In this document: positions 17,699 through 25,834 of the stretch, one piece after another
How positions within the stretch are numbered: position 1 is the first letter of the stretch
Layout of the letters: each line of letters begins with the position of its first letter
Source: Bog-159 sp963709155
GTDB lineage: Bacteria > Acidobacteriota > Terriglobia > Bryobacterales > Bryobacteraceae
NCBI GenBank assembly: GCA_963709155.1
Contig: CAVPVD010000005.1
Location: 558,001 to 622,000 of the forward strand
Length of the DNA: 64,000 nucleotides
Direction of reading: 5' to 3'
Translations under genes and position numbers: made by a program
Notes under the pieces: generated by a model
The model's database searches: none
What the model was told of the DNA's origin: nothing
Seen by the model: only the letters and a program-made list of their open reading frames with translations

Positions 17699-18483
17699 GC
17701 GATAGCCAGGGGGCGAATGGGCGATCCGGTCCCGCCGCGGATTTTCAGAGGCGTCGCCACGAATAGAAAAGTGTAACGCCGCTCGGCCGCGAGTTGCTCC
17801 AGGTTCAGACATTCCACGATGTGTATGCCGCTTTCCACCAGCAGGTGAACGTGTACCGGCATATTGGAATCGGGCACTTTCTCGAAGGCCACGGTATCGG
17901 AGCCCGCTGCGAAAATGCCCCGGCTGCTGAGCCAGCGCGCGCCGGCCTCACCGGGACCCGGCCCGTGGACTTGCGCGATGAAGCGCGCGGCATCGTCCCA
18001 GAAACTCGCCCATCCGGTGCGCAGCAGGACCACGTCGCCCGGCCGGACCTCCACTTGCGCCGCTGCCGCCGCTCGATCCAGATGTGCCGGCGTGATCTCG
18101 AAATCGGCAGGCAGCGCCTCCGTCCCGACTTGTCCCGCGATATCCAGCAGCACGCCGCGCCGCAATATAGGCGCGATGGTATCCACGGTATGGCGCTGGA
18201 GTCCGCCGGCGTAAGTCTGGGCATCCGCCGCTTCCACACCGCCGTGCAGCTTACCGCCGCACGAGAAGTGGCACAACGCGTCGATGTGGGTGCCCACATG
18301 GCCACCCAGTGTCAAACCTTCGGAAGCCGAACTGGCTCCGTTTCTGGCCACGTAATCCCCATGCTTTTTGTTTAGTCCGAACAGAAACGGCGGGTGATTG
18401 GGGTGGTGCGGCATCCCCGGATAATAAGGCTGCGCCAGGTCGTAGACACGGGCCGATTGAAGAGCCTCCAGCAGTTGCTCCAT
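17695..18483 (-). CDS. Cyclase family protein (KynB-like metal hydrolase)
   Basis: 262 residues. The core motif GGHVGTHIDALCHF matches the H-x-G-T-H-x-D-x(3)-H metal-binding signature of the putative cyclase/arylformamidase family. DVVLLRTGWASFW and PVHVHLLVESGIHIVECLNLEQLA match later conserved blocks, and Phe/Val-rich strands give FVATPLKIRGGTGSPIRPLAI near the end. Members hydrolyse or cyclise amide/lactone bonds with Zn or Mn. It is the first gene of a four-gene operon and is divergent (56 bp gap) from a DtxR-type regulator gene. Confidence 0.88.
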   Translation of the reverse strand: MEQLLEALQSARVYDLAQPYYPGMPHHPNHPPFLFGLNKKHGDYVARNGASSASEGLTLGGHVGTHIDALCHFSCGGKLHGGVEAADAQTYAGGLQRHTVDTIAPILRRGVLLDIAGQVGTEALPADFEITPAHLDRAAAAAQVEVRPGDVVLLRTGWASFWDDAARFIAQVHGPGPGEAGARWLSSRGIFAAGSDTVAFEKVPDSNMPVHVHLLVESGIHIVECLNLEQLAAERRYTFLFVATPLKIRGGTGSPIRPLAIA

Positions 18484-18539
18484 GTGCGATGAGTCCCGCT
18501 CTCGATTCTCCCATAGCGCGATACAATCGGAGCAAGCGC

Positions 18540-19196
18540 GTGAAAATCACCATTTCAAAGGAAAACTATCTCAAAGCCATTGCGGAAGCCGAGTCCGAGG
18601 GTGAAACCGTCAAGGCGGCTACGCTGTCACGTTGGCTGAATGTGACGGCGCCCGCGGTGACCATGGCCATCAAGCGGCTGAAGCGCGATGCGCTCATTCA
18701 TGTGGGGGAGGAAGGCCACATCACGCTGACCGCCGCGGGCCGCGAGATCGCCAATCGCATTCTGAACCGTCATCATCTGATCGAGCGCATGCTGACTGAG
18801 ATCTTCGGCATGGAATGGTACAAGGTTCACGAAGAGGCGGAGCAGTTGGAACACGCCGTTTCGAACGACTTCGAGCGCAAGCTCGTGGAGAAACTAGGCG
18901 CCGGTGAAGCCTGCCCGCACGGCAATCGGGTGGGCCTGGACACGCCCGCCGATCGCCGCCGCCGGGGATTGAAGACGCTCGATGAAAGCCCAGCCAGCGA
19001 AGCCGTGGCTGTGTCCAGCGTGTACGAGCGCGACGGCCGGCTGCTCGAATATCTGGAAGGCCTGGGTGTGCGGCCCGGTTCCCGGGTGAGCGTGGAGGCC
19101 CACAACGCAGACGACACGCTGACTCTACGCGTGGAAGGCCAGCGTGTGCAACTTGGCCGCTCTGCCGCGCAAAAGGTGTGGGTGACGGCGGCGTAG
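18540..19196 (+). CDS. DtxR/MntR-family metal-dependent regulator
   Basis: 218 residues from GTG 18540, preceded by GGAG at about 7 bases. The winged-helix domain (ENYLKAIAEAESEGETVKAATLSRWLNVTAPAVTMAIKRLKRDALI) is followed by ITLTAAGREIANRILNRHHLIERMLTEIFGM and HEEAEQLEHAVSNDFERKLVEKLG, the metal-binding and dimerisation region. The C-terminus is a FeoA/SH3-like domain (about 150-218). An upstream ATG at 18489 is also in frame but is less well supported. Likely metal-responsive; target unknown, perhaps itself and the divergent cyclase operon. Confidence 0.85.
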   Translation: MKITISKENYLKAIAEAESEGETVKAATLSRWLNVTAPAVTMAIKRLKRDALIHVGEEGHITLTAAGREIANRILNRHHLIERMLTEIFGMEWYKVHEEAEQLEHAVSNDFERKLVEKLGAGEACPHGNRVGLDTPADRRRRGLKTLDESPASEAVAVSSVYERDGRLLEYLEGLGVRPGSRVSVEAHNADDTLTLRVEGQRVQLGRSAAQKVWVTAA

Positions 19197-19220
19197 GCAT
19201 TCCGGCGAACTGCGCTGCGA

Positions 19221-22200
19221 TCATTTGAGCGCTTCGAGCGCCGGCTCCACCCACGAGAGCAAGAAGTTGGAGATCGAAGGGAACTGCGAGGCGAGCACCC
19301 CCAGCACGGGCAGCGCGCCATAGCGGGCCATTTTCAAATAGAAGTCGGCGCCCAGTTCGCCCGGGTGGGTGCCCGCGATGCGGCTCAGGATCGGATCGCG
19401 CTCCATCTGCGCTACGCACCGACCCAGCGTCCAGGTGATCATCGCGAACAAAACCATCAGAAACCTTCCGATCCACCGCGGCGCCTGGAAACTGTAAGAA
19501 CTCATCGAAAACATCAAAAGCACGAAACCGACGGAAGGGAACCACAGCAGGTTTTGGATCTGCCGCACGCCGTAAAGCAGAAACGGCGAATAATGCAGAG
19601 CCACGAAAATCCCGGCCAGGTCCGGGATGCTTCGGGGATCGCCCGGCATAGTGGGATCCTGCCTAGGGCCGGGCTGCGCCGTGGCATGCTCATCAGGCGC
19701 TTGTTCGGTGGGTTTCCCGGCCGGCCCGCCGGTCAGCTTTCCGAACAACGCCTGGGAACGCCACGTGGGTATCAGGGTCAGTTGCCACAATTGGGTAGCG
19801 ACCAGCTTGTTCAAGCGCCAGAGATTCCGGTGGCCCTTCGCCAGGCTTTGCCGGCTGCGGGATGGATCGACGCTGAGCAGGTCCGCGATGCGGTCGCGAT
19901 ACAGCCTGCACCACCAACTCACCCGGGCCAGAGTCAGTCCGTGGTTCGACAGTTGCTCCGATTGCAGTCCCATGTCGTGGAGTACCAGCATGGAGTTGGT
20001 GTGAACTTCCAGCGACAGGAGATTGCAACGACGCACCCAGATGGGGCGGTTGCCGCCCGGTGGGGACAAACGGATGAAATCCCGCGCCACGGGCAGCAAC
20101 GCCAGGTTGGTGGTGAAACAGTGTAGCGATTTCCAGAGAGCGCGGATGTGCCAGCATGTCAGCAGCAGCAACCCCGCCACCAGGAACTGCAGCGCGATAC
20201 AGAGAGAATCGTATGGCGCGCCATCGATTGAAGCTAGCTGATCCTTCACGCGGAAAAGGAAGAATAGAAGCCATGACACCGCCAAAGCTACGCCGAGCCA
20301 ACGGCTTTGGGCCCGAGTGAACAGTCCGAGGGGAGCGGACGCCGCGTCCCGGAACTCTTCGTAAGAGTTCTTTAGACGGCCCTTCAGGATCTCCACGCCG
20401 GAAGTGATCGCTTCGGGCTGCCCGCAGGACGCAAGATAGAGCCGCGTCAGGTGCACGAAACACCAAAGCAGAAGCGCCGCGGCAGCCGCGACGATCGGCC
20501 ATAGAGGCGAGGATCCGAAGCGAAGTTCCGCCGCCCGAAAGGAGAACAGCCCGCCCTGGTTCTTCTCCAGGCAGCAGAAACTCCAGAGGCCCACGCCCAG
20601 GAGCACGGCGGCCGCAGCCAGACACATCGCCTGACGGCGCTTCGCTCCGGGTCGGCAGTACAACACCGCGACGACAGCAGGCAGCACTGGGCCCGCCAGC
20701 TTGATCAGTTGCAGCCCGTCGCCCGGCGGCCGCGCCACGAAAATCGCGATTTGAATTCCAATCAGAATCAGCAGAAACAGGAGGAGAAAGAAGCCGTGCC
20801 ACGTCTCCTCGGATGGCATGGGTTCAAACCGCGCGTCTGCCCTTAAGTGGCCGTTCCAGCGAAGACAGAACATCCAGATGGCGAGGGTAGCTCCGAATAA
20901 GGCAAAGGCGCCCGATAGCAGGTTCCATGGCCGCGGCGGAGGCATCCGCCCGGGGGCTGGGCCTTGGCGCGTTCCATGGATCGGCTCAAACCAACCCGGG
21001 GTCGTGTCGCGGTCGAAGATTCTCACCGGTACGAAGCCCCTCCGGTCCAGCGTCAGGAGCCAGGCCGCTGGGTGGTGGACCTGCCGCCACGCATAGTCGA
21101 GCACCCTCTGGCGCTGAATCCCCGTGCCCAGCAGCAAGACCGTCGCATCGTAAACGCCTTCCGACCGCGCATCGGGAAAGACCAGGATCTCTCTGCGCTC
21201 CTCCCAGAGTTTGCTTTCTGTAAACAGGGGATAACTGCTCAGGAACAGCGCGCCATCCACCGGCTGGGTTTGCTCTGCCTGGACGAACAGCAGATCCGCG
21301 GAGTCGATCAATAACCGGGTATCGGGGCATTGCCGCCGTAGCACCCCGGCCAGAAACAACAGGTCGAGCACGTTGGTGGCGCTGACCTCCAGAATGCGGA
21401 TGTCGCCGCGCCGAACCGTGCGGACAATCTCGTTGATCACGCCGTTTTGCGAGAGCGGCGTTTGCGTTTGGGAATAAGTGGGGACGCTGTCCTCGCCCAC
21501 CCTTGAATCCTTCAGGGAGAAGTCCAAGCTGGGAGTGGACGTGTCGCCGGACTGCGAAGACTGTACGGCTTGCCGGTAAGAATCCCGCAGATGCGAGATG
21601 TCCCGCGGGAAACGGAAGACGCGCACATCTTCGCGTAAGGCCAGGTCTTCCTGTAAGACCGCCTGCGCCGCCGCTCTTCCGTAGGCGGAGCCGGCTTCCG
21701 CGAGCACGGCGGCGCGATCTCTCGGTATACCCAGCGCGTCCACCAGCTCTAAGAACTGGTTTCGCTGGTCACGGATGTTTTCGGTAGCTGCATAGAACTC
21801 GACGCTTGGTCCGGCTCTGCGGTCGAAGGCTTCCTTAGCGTGCAGGCTGGTCGCAGTCCCGCTGCGGACCTGGTAAGACTTCCCCGGGTGTTTGAGCTTG
21901 TCCTGCACGATCAACTCGGCCAGTGAATGAAACGATCCCGAAAACACGGGACCCACGATGCGCACCTTATCCACATTGCGGTATGGATGACAAAGCGCCT
22001 CCATATAGGCCCGCGCGATCTGGAACTGTTCGGGATTTACTCCCGCGGTGGGTGTCTCGCCGACGACAAAGACCAGCAAAGTTTCCGGGGCGGCGGATTC
22101 TTCCGGCTCCGCGCGCCGGAAAACCAGCACCCCCGGCTGTCTCTCCTGTTCCCGGATATATTCGCGTTGCGCGGCCCGCTGTGCCGGGTCGCCCTCTTTG

Positions 22201-22691
22201 GGATCGACGGTGTCGTTCCAGGGCAGCCACTGGGTGGAGAATTGCCAGTCGGTGGCGCCGGCGCCTTTCCAGATCCCGTCGATGGTATTGTCGGTGGCCA
22301 GCGCGAGACGCGTGTGATAGGGGTCCGGCACGGTTGCCAGCAGGCATTCGATGCGGTCCGTTTCGCGCACTCCGAAGAATTGGCGCAGCCTGGCTGCGCA
22401 ATTGACCTCTCCGGTGCAAGTGAGAAGATCCGCGGGATTCTGGAGGTCCACGGCGGGCGAATTCAGCAAGGAAGGCGTGGGCGGATCGTAGGGCGCGAAG
22501 AAGCGCCGCGTCGCCAGCCAGGGGCCTTCGGGAGGGTTGGCAGGCTGGACGACTGCCTTGACCGCCTTGCCGCCATGAACGTCCTCGCCCGCCTGGTCCG
22601 CGGCGCTTTGCCCATGGCCCACCTGGGTCGCCGTGCGGGCAAGCATCGCCAGCACCAGGACTCCGAGCGATAATCCAGCGTTTCGATTCAC
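19221..22691 (-). CDS. Large two-part membrane protein of unknown function (periplasmic-binding-like domain plus multiple TMs)
   Basis: 1156 residues; not recognised as a named family. A signal-anchor-like start (MNRNAGLSLGVLVLAMLA) precedes a soluble region of about 550 residues. That region has alternating strand-helix blocks such as TLLVFVVGETPTAGV, DKVRIVGPVFSGSFHSLAEL, DVRVFRFPRDISHLRDSYRQ, RILEVSATNVLDLLFLAGVLRRQ and RLLIDSADLLFVQ, reminiscent of a type I periplasmic-binding fold. From about residue 590 there are roughly nine to ten hydrophobic segments with long cytoplasmic or periplasmic loops. The plan suggests a ligand-binding receptor or channel. It is on the opposite strand to the DtxR-like gene and downstream of the LOG gene (126 bp gap). 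Confidence 0.6.
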   Translation of the reverse strand: MNRNAGLSLGVLVLAMLARTATQVGHGQSAADQAGEDVHGGKAVKAVVQPANPPEGPWLATRRFFAPYDPPTPSLLNSPAVDLQNPADLLTCTGEVNCAARLRQFFGVRETDRIECLLATVPDPYHTRLALATDNTIDGIWKGAGATDWQFSTQWLPWNDTVDPKEGDPAQRAAQREYIREQERQPGVLVFRRAEPEESAAPETLLVFVVGETPTAGVNPEQFQIARAYMEALCHPYRNVDKVRIVGPVFSGSFHSLAELIVQDKLKHPGKSYQVRSGTATSLHAKEAFDRRAGPSVEFYAATENIRDQRNQFLELVDALGIPRDRAAVLAEAGSAYGRAAAQAVLQEDLALREDVRVFRFPRDISHLRDSYRQAVQSSQSGDTSTPSLDFSLKDSRVGEDSVPTYSQTQTPLSQNGVINEIVRTVRRGDIRILEVSATNVLDLLFLAGVLRRQCPDTRLLIDSADLLFVQAEQTQPVDGALFLSSYPLFTESKLWEERREILVFPDARSEGVYDATVLLLGTGIQRQRVLDYAWRQVHHPAAWLLTLDRRGFVPVRIFDRDTTPGWFEPIHGTRQGPAPGRMPPPRPWNLLSGAFALFGATLAIWMFCLRWNGHLRADARFEPMPSEETWHGFFLLLFLLILIGIQIAIFVARPPGDGLQLIKLAGPVLPAVVAVLYCRPGAKRRQAMCLAAAAVLLGVGLWSFCCLEKNQGGLFSFRAAELRFGSSPLWPIVAAAAALLLWCFVHLTRLYLASCGQPEAITSGVEILKGRLKNSYEEFRDAASAPLGLFTRAQSRWLGVALAVSWLLFFLFRVKDQLASIDGAPYDSLCIALQFLVAGLLLLTCWHIRALWKSLHCFTTNLALLPVARDFIRLSPPGGNRPIWVRRCNLLSLEVHTNSMLVLHDMGLQSEQLSNHGLTLARVSWWCRLYRDRIADLLSVDPSRSRQSLAKGHRNLWRLNKLVATQLWQLTLIPTWRSQALFGKLTGGPAGKPTEQAPDEHATAQPGPRQDPTMPGDPRSIPDLAGIFVALHYSPFLLYGVRQIQNLLWFPSVGFVLLMFSMSSYSFQAPRWIGRFLMVLFAMITWTLGRCVAQMERDPILSRIAGTHPGELGADFYLKMARYGALPVLGVLASQFPSISNFLLSWVEPALEALK

Positions 22692-22817
22692 GGTTGGGCG
22701 TCCCCTCCGGGCATGCCAGACGGCTTACCCCACTCAGAACGCCATTATGTTGTAGTGATTTCCACCCGTAAATCGTTTCACGAATCGGCAAAAGCCGGGG
22801 CGGAGACAGCCGTCAAG

Positions 22818-23618
22818 CTAGGCGCCGGCGGGCTTTTGCGGATTGCGCGATTTGGAGATGGCGGGCGTCTCCGGCGTCTCGGGCTGCAAATGCGTCAAGA
22901 GGTGTTCTTTGAGCATGCGGAACGCCGTATCGGGGTCGTCCGCATAGCGGAAGAGATCCAGGTCCGTCGCGCTGATTGTGCCGTGTCGCACCAGTGCGTC
23001 GAAGTTAATGACCTCCTTCCAGTAACTCGATCCGTAGAGCACGATCGCGACTTTCTTGGCCAGCTTCTGCGTTTGCGTGAGCGTCAGGACTTCCATCATT
23101 TCATCGAGCGTCCCGAATCCGCCGGGAAATACAATCAAAGCTTTCGAAAGATACGCGAACCACAACTTGCGCATGAAAAAGTAGTGGAACTCAAAACTCA
23201 GGCCGGGCGTGATGTACGGGTTGGGCAACTGCTCGAACGGCAGGCCAATGTTCAGGCCGATGGTCTTGCCTCCGGCATCGGCCGCGCCGCGATTCGCCGC
23301 TTCCATGATGCCGGGTCCGCCGCCGGAACAGACCACGAAGCGTTGCGTGCCATTCTCGGTGAACTGTGCGGCCCACTCCGTCACCATGCGGGCCAGCGTG
23401 CGCGCATCCTGATAATACTGCCCCATGGGGCCCTCATCGCGCAGGCGGGCGGAGCCGAAGAACACCACCGTGTCGCGAACCTTCTGGTGGCGGAAGACCG
23501 AAAGCGGCTCCAGATACTCGGCAAGCAGCCGGATGGCCCGCGCATCCGGGCTATTCAGAAAATCCTGATCCAGGTAGGCCACCGGTTTGCGGCCGCCGGG
23601 CGTGTTATGATTTGCCAT
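22818..23618 (-). CDS. LOG-family (cytokinin-activating-like) phosphoribohydrolase
   Basis: 266 residues. The Rossmann-type fold carries VCSGGGPGIMEAANRGA and the family hallmark PGGFGTLDEMMEVLT (PGG-x-GT-x(2)-E). LOG enzymes hydrolyse nucleoside 5'-monophosphate N-glycosidic bonds; in plants this activates cytokinins, in bacteria the physiological substrate is usually unclear. The start overlaps the lpxD stop by 14 bp, so it is likely co-transcribed with lpxD. A C-terminal extension of about 25 residues (TPETPAISKSRNPQKPAGA) is unstructured. Confidence 0.92.
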   Translation of the reverse strand: MANHNTPGGRKPVAYLDQDFLNSPDARAIRLLAEYLEPLSVFRHQKVRDTVVFFGSARLRDEGPMGQYYQDARTLARMVTEWAAQFTENGTQRFVVCSGGGPGIMEAANRGAADAGGKTIGLNIGLPFEQLPNPYITPGLSFEFHYFFMRKLWFAYLSKALIVFPGGFGTLDEMMEVLTLTQTQKLAKKVAIVLYGSSYWKEVINFDALVRHGTISATDLDLFRYADDPDTAFRMLKEHLLTHLQPETPETPAISKSRNPQKPAGA

Positions 23619-24639
23619 TTTCGAGTCGCTCGATTCGTTTTCTTAAGTCGCGCACGGTTTTCAACAGCTCCGGCAGCTTGGGAAACGCCGTAATTGCGCG
23701 CAGCCATTCGTTGGCCGCGAAGGCCGGCGAACCGGAAATACGCGCGCCCGCTTGCACATCGCCGCCGATCCCGCTCTGCGCATACACGATGGCGTCGTCG
23801 TGAATCGTCAAATGGCCGGACACGCCAACCTGCCCCGCCAGCAGTACATTGCGCTCCAGGATCGAACTGCCTGCCAGCCCAGTCTGCGCGCAGATGATGT
23901 TATCCTCGCCGACCACGCAGGCATGCCCGATCTGCACCAGGCTGTCGATCTTGGCGCCCCGCTTGACGCGCGTCTCGCCGGCCGTGGCGCGATCCACCGA
24001 GGTGAGGCTCTGCACTTCCACATCGTCCTCGATCACGGTGATCCCGGACTGCACGATCTTGTAGTGCGTGCCGTCGGCGCGCTTGGCGAAGCCGAAACCG
24101 TCGCCGCCAACTACCACGCCGTTCTGCAGGATCACGCGGTTTCCGATGCGGCAGGATTCGCGTACCACGGCGTGCGAATGGGCCAGGAAATCGTCGCCTA
24201 TGCAGGCGCCTTCGTAGACCACCACGTGCGGATGCAGCACCGCATCGCGGCCGATGCGCACGCGTTCGCCCACCACCGCGAACGGACCGATCGAAGCGCC
24301 TTCGCCGATGGCGGCGGTTTCCGCAACGTATGCCAGCGGGTGGATGCCCGGCGCGGGGCGCGGCGGCTGATAGAAGAGTTCCAGGGCGCGCGCGAAATCC
24401 AGGTAGGGATTCTCCGATACCAGGCTGGCGGGTCCGGAGCCTTCCTCGGCGCGCAGCGGCTCGGCGACCAGGATGGCGGCCGCGCGCGTGTGTCTGACTT
24501 TGGGAGCGTACTTGGGGTTAGCCAGGAACGTGAGGTCGGTGGGACCGGCATGCTCCAGGCCCGCGACTCCCGTGATTTCGATTTCACCGTCACCCGATAA
24601 CCGGCAATCCAGCCGGGCGGCGATTTCGCTCAGTTTCAT
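23605..24639 (-). CDS. lpxD: UDP-3-O-acylglucosamine N-acyltransferase LpxD
   Basis: 344 residues. An N-terminal uridine-binding domain (LSEIAARLDCRLSGD; DLTFLANPKYAPKVRHTRAAAILV) precedes hexapeptide left-handed helix repeats (about 105-300). The active-site area is LAHSHAVVRESCRIGNRVILQNGVVVGGDGFGFAKRADGTHYKI, containing the conserved His region and GGDGFGF. A C-terminal helix (RDLRKRIERLENGKS) follows. LpxD adds the second acyl chain in lipid A synthesis in the cytoplasm. This shows a lipid A-making, outer-membrane organism. It is not beside lpxA, lpxB or fabZ here. Confidence 0.95.
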   Translation of the reverse strand: MKLSEIAARLDCRLSGDGEIEITGVAGLEHAGPTDLTFLANPKYAPKVRHTRAAAILVAEPLRAEEGSGPASLVSENPYLDFARALELFYQPPRPAPGIHPLAYVAETAAIGEGASIGPFAVVGERVRIGRDAVLHPHVVVYEGACIGDDFLAHSHAVVRESCRIGNRVILQNGVVVGGDGFGFAKRADGTHYKIVQSGITVIEDDVEVQSLTSVDRATAGETRVKRGAKIDSLVQIGHACVVGEDNIICAQTGLAGSSILERNVLLAGQVGVSGHLTIHDDAIVYAQSGIGGDVQAGARISGSPAFAANEWLRAITAFPKLPELLKTVRDLRKRIERLENGKS

Positions 24640-24748
24640 GGGACCAAGGTACAGGTTAGCTTAAATTGCGGCGAGGCTTCGTGAGTGAGCAGCGACCGCC
24701 GGTAGAGCCGCCGAGCCGCCGGTGCTATCCTCAAATCAAGGCGTGCGT

Positions 24749-25570
24749 ATGGTTTTCCGGAAGGCGTTGTATCGAGCGGGATTCAGCGTTGCCTCGCTCG
24801 CCGCGCTCTACGCGTTCCAGCGTCCGTTCCGCCAATTTCCGGGCGTCGAGTACGAGAACTTCGAGGTCCCCGCGGACTGGAACCAGCCCGGCGAGTGGAC
24901 CTTCGCGCGGCTGATGTATCCCCCTGGCCCGAACGACGGCTACGCCGGCCGCTTCGACGGCGACTGGCACTACGGCCTTTCGCTCTGGACCCAGGATTAC
25001 CCACGCGCCGACCGCCATTTCTCCCAGGCGCTCCGCCGTTTGACGCGCGTCTCCGTGCGCTCTGTCGAACAGCCTGTGAATCTCGACGAGGGCGACGCCT
25101 ACGATTGGCCGTGGCTGTATGCCGTCCAGGTGGGCGAGTGGGGTTTGACCGACAAGCAGGCCAAGGAGATGAGAGAATACCTGCTGCGCGGCGGCTTCTT
25201 CATGGCCGACGACTTCCACGGCACTTTCGAGTGGGAGATGTTCGAACAGCGCATCAAGCGCGTCTTTCCAGATCGCCCGATTGTCGAAATCGAGGACAAG
25301 GACGCCATTTTTCACACGGTCTACGATCTGAACGAGCGCTACCAGGTGCCCGGCGAGGCGCACGTGATCCCCGGTTACAAGAACCACGGCATTGGCGCGC
25401 ACTGGCGCGGCATCTACGACGACAAGGGCCGTATCATGGTGGCGATCTCGTATAACTCCGACCTGGGCGACGCCTGGGAGTGGGCCGACGCACCGCACTA
25501 CCCTGAAAAATTTTCCGCGCTGGCCATTCGTATCGGGGTGAATTATGTGGTGTATGCCATGACGCACTGA
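24749..25570 (+). CDS. DUF4159-domain protein with N-terminal membrane anchor
   Basis: 273 residues from ATG 24749 (AAGG about 8 bases upstream); GTG codons at 24722 and 24743 are alternatives. One hydrophobic stretch (about 10-25) is followed by a soluble domain with FARLMYPPGPND, HFSQALRRLTRVSV, LYAVQVGEWGLTDKQAKEMREYLLRGGFFMADDFHG and IFHTVYDLNERYQVPG, all of which match the DUF4159 pattern. DUF4159 has a flavodoxin-like/GATase-like fold and no settled function. It is divergent from lpxD (109 bp) and convergent with topA. Confidence 0.85.
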   Translation: MVFRKALYRAGFSVASLAALYAFQRPFRQFPGVEYENFEVPADWNQPGEWTFARLMYPPGPNDGYAGRFDGDWHYGLSLWTQDYPRADRHFSQALRRLTRVSVRSVEQPVNLDEGDAYDWPWLYAVQVGEWGLTDKQAKEMREYLLRGGFFMADDFHGTFEWEMFEQRIKRVFPDRPIVEIEDKDAIFHTVYDLNERYQVPGEAHVIPGYKNHGIGAHWRGIYDDKGRIMVAISYNSDLGDAWEWADAPHYPEKFSALAIRIGVNYVVYAMTH

Positions 25571-25577
25571 TCGTCCT

Positions 25578-25736
25578 TCAGGGTGCGTCCGAGATCAGGT
25601 GGTACCGGCGATGGGGATCTTGTGGGCCGCTGCCGATTTCCGCCAACCGGCCGCGCTCCACGAGCGATGCGAGGCGCGTCCTGGCAGTGCGCGACGACAC
25701 GCCGATGCGCCCGGCTATCTGCGAGGTGGAGGTCCA
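25578..25736 (-). pseudogene. Relic of a winged-helix regulator, C-terminal part
   Basis: Between the DUF4159 gene and topA (264 bp) the minus strand has an open stretch of about 52 codons. It reads TSQIAGRIGVSSRTARTRL, then LVERGRLAEIGSG and RRYHL before TGA at 25578-25580. This is the recognition helix and wing of a helix-turn-helix domain as found at the C-terminus of some AlbA/Fic-type proteins. In-frame TAA at 25737-25739 closes it upstream, and no start codon or RBS is present. A second frame just above (RSLVTIRFVLLEVL) may be the continuation, implying a frameshifted remnant. The rest of the gap shows nothing else. Confidence 0.4.
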
Positions 25737-25834
25737 TTACTCTGCATTCTACTCGGAAGTGAACTGCGGCACAACACTTCGAGCAGCACGAACCGGATGG
25801 TGACCAGCGACCGGCGGTTGTATCCCTCAGCGAC

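Noticed and set aside
17699..17812. 38-residue N-terminal extension of the phosphotransferase frame
   Set aside because: It would overlap the cyclase gene deeply; the ATGA-overlap start at 17698 is more consistent with the other junctions in the operon.
18522..18527. TACAAT as a -10 box for the DtxR-like gene
   Set aside because: No -35 match at a suitable distance, and the start would be too near the GTG and its RBS.
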